Position numbers and translations under genes: made by a program | The notes under the pieces: generated by a model | Database searches by the model: none | Told to the model about the DNA's origin: nothing | The model's input: the letters and a program-made list of their open reading frames with translations, nothing else | Shown: positions 18,358 to 28,233 of the stretch, piece after piece | Numbering within the stretch: position 1 is the stretch's first letter | Layout of the letters: each line of letters starts with the position of its first letter | DNA from: Microbacterium hibisci | GTDB taxonomy: Bacteria; Actinomycetota; Actinomycetes; Actinomycetales; Microbacteriaceae | Length of the DNA: 64,000 bases | Direction of reading: 5' to 3' | Assembly: GCF_015278255.1 (NCBI RefSeq) | Contig: NZ_JADIJC010000008.1 | Span: forward strand, 1-64,000

Positions 18358-19618
18358 CCGCCCACCGCACGAGCACGGCGACGGCCGTCGCCCCAGCCGG
18401 CAGCGCGTCTTCATCGTCGGACTGCTCTTCGTCATGGTCATCCTGAGTGTCATCCCCTGGCGGAGCGACACGATCTACCAGGGCGGCGTCGATGCTGTCG
18501 TCGTCGGCAAGGCCGTCGTCGCTCTCTTCACGCTGGGTGCGGCGGTCATGCTGTGGATCCGCACGAGGGTCAGGATCCCGATCGGGCTCGGTCCGGCCGG
18601 CGTCCTCTGCGCGGTCCTGCTGGTCTCGCTGCTCGCCGCCCTCGTCGCCGGCAACGGCGTGCCCACCTTCGTGCTGGTCGTGCGGGTGCTCATCGCGATG
18701 GCGACGATCCTCCTCCTGCTGTCGTCGGTGCGGTGGGAGTTCGCGCTCGGCGGGCTCATGGGGGCGATGGCGTTCTGGGCGCTCATCGCCGCGGCGACGG
18801 GCGTCGGCTCGCTGCCGGCCGAAGGTCGCCTGGGCGGCGACGTGCCCGAGATCCATCCCAACGAGGTCGCGGGCCTCGCCGGGGCGCCGCTCGTCGCCCT
18901 GGTGGTGTGGATCCTGCGCACGAGGGCGCGTCCCTGGCGGGTGGCCCTCGCGGTCGTGCTCCTGGCCGTCGTCGTGGCGAGCGGATCGCGCACGGCCCTG
19001 CTCGGCGTCCTCATCGCGATCCTCGTCGCCTTCGTCGTGAACGGCGTCCACGATCGCGGCGTCGTCTATCTGCTCCTCGTGAGCCTGCCTGTCGCCTACG
19101 GCATCGTGTTCTTCACGGGGATCGTCGACAGCCTGGCGACCCGGGGCGGCTCGACGGATACGACCTCGGCGCTGGATGCCCGATTCGACGCGTGGCGCGT
19201 CGTGCTCGCGTGGGACTGGCGATCCTGGCAGAAGTGGATCGGGATGGGCCTGTCGGTCAAGAAGATCGCGGTCGACATCCGGTGGCGGGACGAGCAGGTG
19301 CTCGACAGCAGCTGGGCGTCCCTGCTCGCCCAGGCGGGACTCATCGGCACGATCCTCGTCGCCGGACTGGTCATCTGGTGTCTCATCGGTGCGCTGGTCT
19401 CGTCCTCGCGCCGCGGCGCGATCCTGCCCCTGCTCGTCCTGCTCGTGCTGCGGTCGACCACGGAGAGCGGGCTCGTCGACAGCGCGGTGCCGTTCGCACT
19501 CCTCGTCGTCATCGCCACGCTCCTCACGCGCCGATCCCGCCACGACGAAGACGGCGGCGTCGCCTCACCGCCTGTCGAGGACTCCCATCGACGGGCATTC
19601 GCCCGTGACTTAGGATGA
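18344..19618 (+). CDS. O-antigen polymerase/ligase-like membrane protein (Wzy type)
   Basis: About 424 residues with about ten hydrophobic helices. Sequence typical of the Wzy_C/O-antigen ligase family includes HPNEVAGLAGAPLVALVVWI and GSRTALLGVLIAILV, with a large hydrophilic loop containing RFDAWRVVLAWDWRSWQKW. It should polymerise lipid-linked repeat units at the outer face of the membrane. The GTG start at 18344 overlaps the co-polymerase stop by 14 bases and has AAGGG upstream. The order flippase, co-polymerase, polymerase is the classic Wzx/Wzy-dependent set. Confidence 0.85.
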   Translation: MLRADRPPHEHGDGRRPSRQRVFIVGLLFVMVILSVIPWRSDTIYQGGVDAVVVGKAVVALFTLGAAVMLWIRTRVRIPIGLGPAGVLCAVLLVSLLAALVAGNGVPTFVLVVRVLIAMATILLLLSSVRWEFALGGLMGAMAFWALIAAATGVGSLPAEGRLGGDVPEIHPNEVAGLAGAPLVALVVWILRTRARPWRVALAVVLLAVVVASGSRTALLGVLIAILVAFVVNGVHDRGVVYLLLVSLPVAYGIVFFTGIVDSLATRGGSTDTTSALDARFDAWRVVLAWDWRSWQKWIGMGLSVKKIAVDIRWRDEQVLDSSWASLLAQAGLIGTILVAGLVIWCLIGALVSSSRRGAILPLLVLLVLRSTTESGLVDSAVPFALLVVIATLLTRRSRHDEDGGVASPPVEDSHRRAFARDLG

Positions 19619-19672
19619 CCGTGATCACGCCGCTTGGGGAGGCGCGACGACCACGGTGCAAGGGATGCACTC

Positions 19673-20329
19673 ATGTCTGACACTGACTCGTCATCCGACC
19701 GCCGCAACGGCTGGATGAGATGGCTCGGTCTCGGGGCGGTCGCGTTGCTGGCCGTCGTCGTCGTGGTCTGGGCGCTGCTGGCCACGCGCCCGGCCGCCGA
19801 GTCCTCGGCCCCGGTGCCCACCGTCAGCGAGACGCCGACGACCTCTCCGACGCCGACGACCCCGACACCGCAGCCCACCGAGTTCGAGACGCCGGAGCCC
19901 GGCGCGACCGAGCCGGTCACCAAGCCGGAGGAGGCGCCCGAGATCCCGCTCGATGCCCGCGCGACGGCGGGCGATGACGTCGTCGTCGAGGTGACCTCCA
20001 TCGAGGCGGTGACCGCCGGACGCGACCTGCCGGGCGAGCAGAGCGGCGCCGCTCTGGCCGTCTCGGTGCGCATCACGAACAACGGCGATGAGGCCGTCGA
20101 CACATCGGGATCGAACGTGAACCTCACCTTCGGCGGCGACGAGCGCGTTCCCGGCGCCGCGCTGACGGGGGACGAGACGGCGGACTGGCCCGCTTCCATC
20201 CCGCCAGGGGAGAACGCGACGGCGGTCTATCTCTTCTCACGATCCGGGGTTCCATCCGGCGAGATCCGTGTTATCGTCGACCTGCTGGCCACCGAGCCAG
20301 ACGTCGTTTTCGTAGGGCCCGAACCCTGA
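19673..20329 (+). CDS. Membrane-anchored DUF4352-like protein
   Basis: About 218 residues. A charged N-terminus, one membrane helix (about residues 16-37), a Pro/Thr linker (TPTTSPTPTTPTPQPTEF) and an extracytoplasmic Ig-like domain with VVEVTSIEAVTAG, AVSVRITNNGDEAVD and a closing EIRVIVDLLA. This layout resembles DUF4352 proteins, small beta-sandwich domains of unknown role. A paralogous lipoprotein sits at the mirror position in the leftward arm (33019-33708). Start ATG 19673 with AAGGG upstream. The 3' end is partly duplicated just downstream (20344-20388). Function unknown; a role in handling exported polymer or proteins is only guessed from context. Confidence 0.75.
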   Translation: MSDTDSSSDRRNGWMRWLGLGAVALLAVVVVVWALLATRPAAESSAPVPTVSETPTTSPTPTTPTPQPTEFETPEPGATEPVTKPEEAPEIPLDARATAGDDVVVEVTSIEAVTAGRDLPGEQSGAALAVSVRITNNGDEAVDTSGSNVNLTFGGDERVPGAALTGDETADWPASIPPGENATAVYLFSRSGVPSGEIRVIVDLLATEPDVVFVGPEP

Positions 20330-20343
20330 GAACGCGACGCGCA

Positions 20344-20388
20344 CTGGCCATCGAGCCAGATGTCGAGATCTCGGGACCCGAACCCTGA
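20344..20388 (+). pseudogene. Relic copy of the DUF4352-like gene's 3' end
   Basis: The 45 bases match 20285-20329, the last codons of the preceding gene, at an offset of 59 with about 36 of 45 identities. Translated, it reads LAIEPDVEISGPEP then stop, against LATEPDVVFVGPEP then stop in the intact gene. It looks like the remains of a second tandem paralogue or a failed duplication. Confidence 0.65.
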
Positions 20389-20410
20389 GACCGACGCACA
20401 TTGGGGGAAT

Positions 20411-20439
20411 GTAGTCGCTGGACTACACGGACGTAGTCC
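20411..20439 (+). promoter_or_regulatory. Overlapping alternative hairpins in the leader of the giant secreted protein gene
   Basis: GTAGTC (20411-20416) can pair with GACTAC (20421-20426); alternatively GGACTAC (20420-20426) can pair with GTAGTCC (20433-20439). The middle segment is shared, so the two are mutually exclusive. They lie 30 bases before the GTG start at 20469, whose ribosome binding site is GGGGAGA. This could be an RNA switch or a cluster of DNA-binding half-sites. Confidence 0.4.
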
Positions 20440-20468
20440 GAGCGACACCGCATCTGGGGAGATGTAGC

Positions 20469-23400
20469 GTGGGCGCCTTCACCACGACGCGCTTCGGCCG
20501 TACCCGCTCGGCGATCACCGCCGTTGCCACGACCATGGCAGTCATCATCGGTTCACTTGTCACACTGGCTCCGGCACGCGCCGACGTCAGCCCGCCGGAG
20601 GGTGTGCCGCCGACCCTCACCGCCGACGCCCTGCCGACGGTGCAGATCAACGGCATCGTGTGGGATCAGGCGATCGTGGGCAATACGGTCTATGCCGCCG
20701 GATCCTTCTCGAGCGCGCGCCCCGCGGGCGCCGCCGCCGGGACGAACGAGACGCCGCGCTCGAACCTGCTCGCCTACGACCTCACGACGGGTGCGCTGAT
20801 CACGACGTTCGCGCCCACGATCAACGGCCAGGTGCGACAGGTCGAGGCGTCCCCGGATGGCTCGCGGCTGTACATCGTCGGCGACTTCACGATGGTCAAC
20901 ACCGCCGCGCGCAATCGCGTCGCCGCCTTCGATCTGCCGGGCGGCACGCTCGCGAGCTTCAATCCGAACTCGAACGGCGCGACGCTGGGCATCGACGCCA
21001 CCGACACGACGGTCTACATCACGGGCACCTTCGGCCGGATGAGCAACCAGGATCGCTTCGGCGCGGCCGCCGTCACGCGCGCCGGTGCGCTCCTGCCCTG
21101 GGCTCCTGTGCTGGAGGGCCGGCAGGGGCGCGTCGTCGTGGTCTCCTCCGACGGCTCCAAGGTCGTCCTCGGCGGCAACTTCACGACACTCAACGGCAGC
21201 GGCAACCCGGGGTATGGACTCGCAATGGTCGACGCGACCAGCGGCGTGCTCCTTCCCTTCCAGACCAACGACGTCATCCGCAACGCGGGCAACGACGCAG
21301 CGATCCTCTCGCTCAAGTCCGACGGCGACGACATCTACGGCACCGGCTACGTCTTCGGCACCGGCGGCAACCTCGAGGGCAGCTTCCGCGCCTCGTGGAG
21401 CACCGGCCGGCTCACCTGGGTCAACGACTGCCACGGCGACCTCTACGACGTGCACCCCTTCGGCGAGGCCGTCTACCAGGCAGGGCATCCGCACTACTGC
21501 GGGAGCCTCGTCGACGGCTTCCCGCAGAGCGACCCCTGGACCTTCTATCGCGGCACGGCGGTGTCGAAGGCCGTCGAGCGGATCACCCCGTACGGCCTCA
21601 ACCTCGGCTACTACGACTTCGGCGGCAATCCCGCCCCCCGGCTGCTCCACTGGTACCCGACGTTCAACGCGGCCAATGTGAGCGGCGCGTCCCAGGGCCC
21701 GTGGACGGTCTCGGCCAGCGGCGACTACGTCGTCTTCGGAGGCGAGTTCACGCGGGTCAACAACACCGGCCAGCAGGGGCTCGTGCGCTTCGCGATCCCG
21801 TCCAAGTCCACCAACGCGCAAGGACCGATCCTCTGGAACACGGCCTGGCCGGCGACGGCGCTGTCGCTGGGCGGATCCATCCGCGTCAGCTGGCCGCTGA
21901 ACTACGACCGCGACAGCGAGTTCCTCAAGTACGAGGTGCTGCGCAACAACGTCGTGATCAAGACGTTCGAGAACGTCCGGTCCAAGTCTCCCGACTGGGG
22001 CCTTCCCCCGATGGCGTTCGTCGACACCAACGTGACCAGCGGAACGTCGTACACCTACCGCGTCCGCGCGACGGATGCCCAGAACCACTCGATCCTGGGC
22101 GGCACCGCAACCATCACGGCCTCCGGCACGACGACCGCAAGCGCCTATCGCGACGCGGTGCTCGCCGACACCCCGCTCGACTACTGGCCCCTGGACGACT
22201 CGTCACCCACGATCTCGTACGACTGGGCCGGTGCGTCCGACCTGGCGGTGCGCAGCGGAGTGACCCGGGGCGCCGATGGCGCGATCCTCGGCGACGCGCG
22301 TGACGCCTCTTCGTTCAACGGCGGCTCGCAGGGCTTCGCATCGACCACGAGCGCCATCGCAGGACCGAACACGTTCGGCCTGGAGGCGTGGTTCAAGACA
22401 ACGACGACTTCGGGCGGCAAGATCCTCGGCTTCGGCAACAGTGCGACGGGCACGTCGAGCAACTACGACCGGCACATCTACATGGAGCCGAACGGGCGGA
22501 TCACGTTCGGCGTCTGGATCGGATCCACGGCGACCGTGACCTCACCGGGCACGTACAACGACGGTCAATGGCACCATGTCACCGCCGGCGAGAGTGAGAG
22601 CGGTCTGGTCCTCTACGTGGACGGCGTCCGCGTCGGTCAGCGCACCGATGTGACCACGGCACAGCCCTACAACGGCTACTGGCGGGTCGGAGGCGACAGC
22701 CCCTGGTCGGGCGACGCCTTCTTCCGGGGCGACATCGACGAGGTGGCGATCTACGCGGCACCGCTTTCGAAGCAGCAGACGCAGGCGCACTACACCGCCT
22801 CGGGTCGCACGATCGCCGGGGCGACGCCGCCCCCGGCCGATGCGTACGGCCAGGCCGTGTACGCCCTCGAGCCTGCGCTGTACTGGCGCCTGAACGAGAC
22901 GACCGGCAGCATCGCCGCGGACGCCTCGGGCTCGAACCAGCGGGGCACCTACTTCGGTGCGGTCAGCAAGGGTGCCGTCGGAGCACTGGTCGGCGTCAAC
23001 GACAAGGCGGCCACCTTCGCCGGCGGACAGGTGATCAGCCAGGGCTCGTTCACCAACCCGCGCTCCTACTCGCTGGAGGCGTGGTTCAAGACGAGCACCA
23101 CGACCGGCGGCAAGATCATCGGCTTCGGCAACAGCCCGGACGGCAACTCCTCGGGGTACGACCGGCACATCTACATGACGCCGGACGGCCACCTGATCTA
23201 CGGGGTATGGGTCGGATTCACCGACACGCTGCAGACCTCGGGCTCGTACAACGACGGCCAATGGCACCACGTGGTCGCGACGCAGGGTCCTCCGGGCATG
23301 AGGCTCTACGTCGACGGCGCCCTGCAGGGCTCCAACGACCACACCGACGCGCAGGACTACACGGGCTACTGGCACGTGGGCGGCGACGTCACGTGGGGTC

Positions 23401-24656
23401 CCGGCGACTGGGAGTTCGACGGAGCGATCGACGAGGTCGCGGTGTACATGACCCCGATCCCGGCGGCCGACGTCGCCTCGCACTACACGCTGGGCTCCAA
23501 CGCGCAGCCGCAGAACGCACCGCCGACGGCGAGCTTCGTCTCGTCGACGGCCAAGCTGCAGGCGAACGTCGATGCCTCGACCTCGACCGACGGCGACGGC
23601 ACGATCACGGGCTACAGCTGGAACTGGGGCGACAACACGCCCACCGGTTCGGGGGTGACGGCCAGCCACACCTACGCGGCGGCGGGCGACTACGCCGTGA
23701 CCCTGACGGTGACGGACGACGACGGCGCGACGGCGACCAAGACCGCCACGGTGACCGTGGCCGCGAACCAGCCGCCGTCAGCCTCGTTCACCGCGACCGC
23801 CACGAACCTCACGGTGGCCCTTGACGCCGGTGCGTCCAGCGATCCGGACGGGACCATCGCCACGTATGCGTGGAAGTACGGTGACGGCGCGACCGGTACG
23901 GGGGTGACGTCTTCCCGCACATATGCCACAGCGGGCACATACGTCGTCGAGCTCACGGTGACCGACGACAACGGGGCGACCAACAGCACCACCCGGTCCG
24001 TCACCGTCACCGCTCCGCCGGCCGGCACGCCGTTCGCCCTGGATGACTTCGGCCGTCCGAACGGGGCGCTCGGCACGGCTCCGACGGGCGGCGCGTGGAC
24101 GCAGACGGCGGGCACGACCAACGTCGCCATCGAGAACGGGTCGGCGCGGTTCACGACGCAGTCGGCGGGTCAGACGCGCAGCGCCACCCTCAACACCGCC
24201 ACATCGACCAGTACCGACCTGACCTTCTCGTTCACGACCCAGGCGACGCCGACCGGTGCGCGGATGTACATCTCCGCCCTCGGCCGCGTGGTCGGGGCGA
24301 ACGACTACCGGGCCCGGTGGCTGATCGGTGCGAACGGCGCCGTCCAGGCGCAGCTGTCGCGCGGCGGCACCGTGATGGTGTGGCAGGACCTTCCCGCAGC
24401 GAACAACATCGTGCCGGGTGTGAAGTACAACGTCCGCCTGCAGGTGTTCGGCACGGGCACCACCACGATCCGGAGCAAGATCTGGGCACAGGGCGCCACC
24501 GAGCCGGTGGCGTGGCAGCTCACGACGACCGATACGACGGCGGCCCTGCAATCCGCCGGCTACACCGGGATGACGACGTACGCCGGCGGCGGGCTGTCGA
24601 GTCTCCCCTACATCGTCCTCTTCGACGACTATCGAGCGACGGGGGTCACGCCCTGA
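20469..24656 (+). CDS. Giant secreted propeller / Fn3 / LamG / PKD protein
   Basis: 1395 residues. Rough order: signal peptide (1-40, ending near APARAD); beta-propeller-like repeats (45-450) with recurring motifs such as VGNTVYAAGSF, GSRLYIVGDFTMVN and SKVVLGGNFTTLN; a fibronectin-III-like domain (451-555); two LamG/concanavalin-like domains (558-785 and 792-1012) each with NDGQWHHV; two PKD domains (1016-1180) with SWNWGD and AWKYGD; and a C-terminal ~210-residue module (from 1187) shared with the two other large secreted proteins here. No sorting signal or membrane anchor is seen, so it is probably released or held by binding glycan. GTG start with GGGGAGA upstream. Paralogue of 28234-32958. 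Likely binds or organises the exopolysaccharide; inference only. Confidence 0.88.
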   Translation: MGAFTTTRFGRTRSAITAVATTMAVIIGSLVTLAPARADVSPPEGVPPTLTADALPTVQINGIVWDQAIVGNTVYAAGSFSSARPAGAAAGTNETPRSNLLAYDLTTGALITTFAPTINGQVRQVEASPDGSRLYIVGDFTMVNTAARNRVAAFDLPGGTLASFNPNSNGATLGIDATDTTVYITGTFGRMSNQDRFGAAAVTRAGALLPWAPVLEGRQGRVVVVSSDGSKVVLGGNFTTLNGSGNPGYGLAMVDATSGVLLPFQTNDVIRNAGNDAAILSLKSDGDDIYGTGYVFGTGGNLEGSFRASWSTGRLTWVNDCHGDLYDVHPFGEAVYQAGHPHYCGSLVDGFPQSDPWTFYRGTAVSKAVERITPYGLNLGYYDFGGNPAPRLLHWYPTFNAANVSGASQGPWTVSASGDYVVFGGEFTRVNNTGQQGLVRFAIPSKSTNAQGPILWNTAWPATALSLGGSIRVSWPLNYDRDSEFLKYEVLRNNVVIKTFENVRSKSPDWGLPPMAFVDTNVTSGTSYTYRVRATDAQNHSILGGTATITASGTTTASAYRDAVLADTPLDYWPLDDSSPTISYDWAGASDLAVRSGVTRGADGAILGDARDASSFNGGSQGFASTTSAIAGPNTFGLEAWFKTTTTSGGKILGFGNSATGTSSNYDRHIYMEPNGRITFGVWIGSTATVTSPGTYNDGQWHHVTAGESESGLVLYVDGVRVGQRTDVTTAQPYNGYWRVGGDSPWSGDAFFRGDIDEVAIYAAPLSKQQTQAHYTASGRTIAGATPPPADAYGQAVYALEPALYWRLNETTGSIAADASGSNQRGTYFGAVSKGAVGALVGVNDKAATFAGGQVISQGSFTNPRSYSLEAWFKTSTTTGGKIIGFGNSPDGNSSGYDRHIYMTPDGHLIYGVWVGFTDTLQTSGSYNDGQWHHVVATQGPPGMRLYVDGALQGSNDHTDAQDYTGYWHVGGDVTWGPGDWEFDGAIDEVAVYMTPIPAADVASHYTLGSNAQPQNAPPTASFVSSTAKLQANVDASTSTDGDGTITGYSWNWGDNTPTGSGVTASHTYAAAGDYAVTLTVTDDDGATATKTATVTVAANQPPSASFTATATNLTVALDAGASSDPDGTIATYAWKYGDGATGTGVTSSRTYATAGTYVVELTVTDDNGATNSTTRSVTVTAPPAGTPFALDDFGRPNGALGTAPTGGAWTQTAGTTNVAIENGSARFTTQSAGQTRSATLNTATSTSTDLTFSFTTQATPTGARMYISALGRVVGANDYRARWLIGANGAVQAQLSRGGTVMVWQDLPAANNIVPGVKYNVRLQVFGTGTTTIRSKIWAQGATEPVAWQLTTTDTTAALQSAGYTGMTTYAGGGLSSLPYIVLFDDYRATGVTP

Positions 24657-25369
24657 GCTTCACGGACTCGTACCAGCGCCTCGCGGCGGCTCAGAAGGGT
24701 CGCGCGCGGGGAGCCCCGGCGTACTCGGTCTACGTCAACCGGCCGGCGGGCCGGATCTTTGCGGCCGCCTCCCACTCGATCGGGCTCACGCCGAATCAGG
24801 TGTCGCTGATCAGCGCCGGATTCACGTTCACGGGGATCGCGCTGCTGGCTCTCGTGCCCGCGAGCCTGCCCCTCGGCGCGCTGGTGTGGCTGCTGCTCGC
24901 GGTCGGGTACGCGTGGGACAGCGCCGACGGCCAGGTCGCGCGGCTGCGAGGCGGCGGATCGCTCGCAGGGGAGTGGCTCGATCACATCCTGGACGCCGCG
25001 AAGCTCGTATCGCTCCACATCGCGGTCGCGATCGGGTGGTACCGGTTCTTCGACCTGGCGGACGTCGCATGGCTGCTCGTGCCGCTCGGATTCGCGGTCG
25101 TGTCGACCGTGACGTTCTTCGGCATGGTCCTCAACGATCTGCTCCGAGGAAAGCGCGGAGTGCCTCAGGCGGCCGAGTCCGGAGGCTCGTCTCCCGTGCG
25201 CTCTCTGCTGGGCCTGCCCATGGACTACGGCGTGTGGTGCCTGGCGTTCGTCTTCTGGGGCGCGACCGGGTGGTTCATGGCCGTGTACACGCTCCTGGCG
25301 CTGGCCGCGCTCGTGCATCTGGCGGCCGCCGTCATGGTGTGGTTCCGGAAGATGAAAGCCCTGGGATAG
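24653..25369 (+). CDS. CDP-alcohol phosphatidyltransferase family membrane protein
   Basis: About 238 residues with about six helices. The complete family motif D-x2-D-G-x2-A-R-x8-G-x3-D-x3-D is present, beginning DSADGQVARLRGGGS. The enzyme transfers a phospho-alcohol from a CDP carrier. No ATG, GTG or TTG stands at a sensible place: the reading frame joins the previous gene at CTG 24653, which overlaps the stop as CTGA and has GGGGG about seven bases upstream, so a CTG start with translational coupling is proposed. A distant GTG well inside the previous gene is the alternative. With the cytidylyltransferase at 14833 it could add a phospho-alcohol to a lipid or to the polymer; substrate unknown. 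Confidence 0.85.
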   Translation: MSFTDSYQRLAAAQKGRARGAPAYSVYVNRPAGRIFAAASHSIGLTPNQVSLISAGFTFTGIALLALVPASLPLGALVWLLLAVGYAWDSADGQVARLRGGGSLAGEWLDHILDAAKLVSLHIAVAIGWYRFFDLADVAWLLVPLGFAVVSTVTFFGMVLNDLLRGKRGVPQAAESGGSSPVRSLLGLPMDYGVWCLAFVFWGATGWFMAVYTLLALAALVHLAAAVMVWFRKMKALG

Positions 25370-25525
25370 CTCGCCCTCCGGTGTGGCGCCTTGGCCCGCC
25401 CAACCGCACGCCGCCGTGAGAATCGTCTCATCCGTACCGGGTTACGACGCGCCGACTGTTATCGTTTTGCAACATTTCCTTTCCCCGGTATGCCTCCTCG
25501 CCCCAGTGCGCCTCGTCGTACGGCA

Positions 25526-25546
25526 TCCGGGATACCCGATCCCGGA
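25526..25546 (+). promoter_or_regulatory. Hairpin covering the ribosome binding region of the beta-helix gene
   Basis: TCCGGGAT and ATCCCGGA form an 8-bp stem with a 5-base loop ending 11 bases before the TTG start at 25558. The only plausible ribosome binding sequence (GGAG, 25544-25547) lies in the stem, so translation may be held back when the hairpin forms. The upstream 25370-25525 holds no gene. Confidence 0.4.
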
Positions 25547-25557
25547 GTTCCATCCTT

Positions 25558-28113
<2,556 letters not shown>

Positions 28114-28130
28114 GCCGACCGCTGACGTAC

Positions 28131-28185
28131 CGCGGGTGAGACCCGCGTCCGAGGGGTGGGGCTGAGCGATCAGCTCCGCCCCTCG
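28131..28185. terminator. Double hairpin between the convergent polysaccharide arms
   Basis: A small hairpin (CGCGGGT/ACCCGCG, 28131-28147) is followed by a 16-bp stem (28150-28165 with 28170-28185, including two G-U pairs) closed by a GCGA tetraloop. It sits between the beta-helix gene and the convergent giant protein gene and should stop transcripts from both sides. Confidence 0.8.
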
Positions 28186-28233
28186 GGCGCTTCACGCCGC
28201 TGGGGCGCTCCGCACGCGTCGGGTGGGCTCGGC

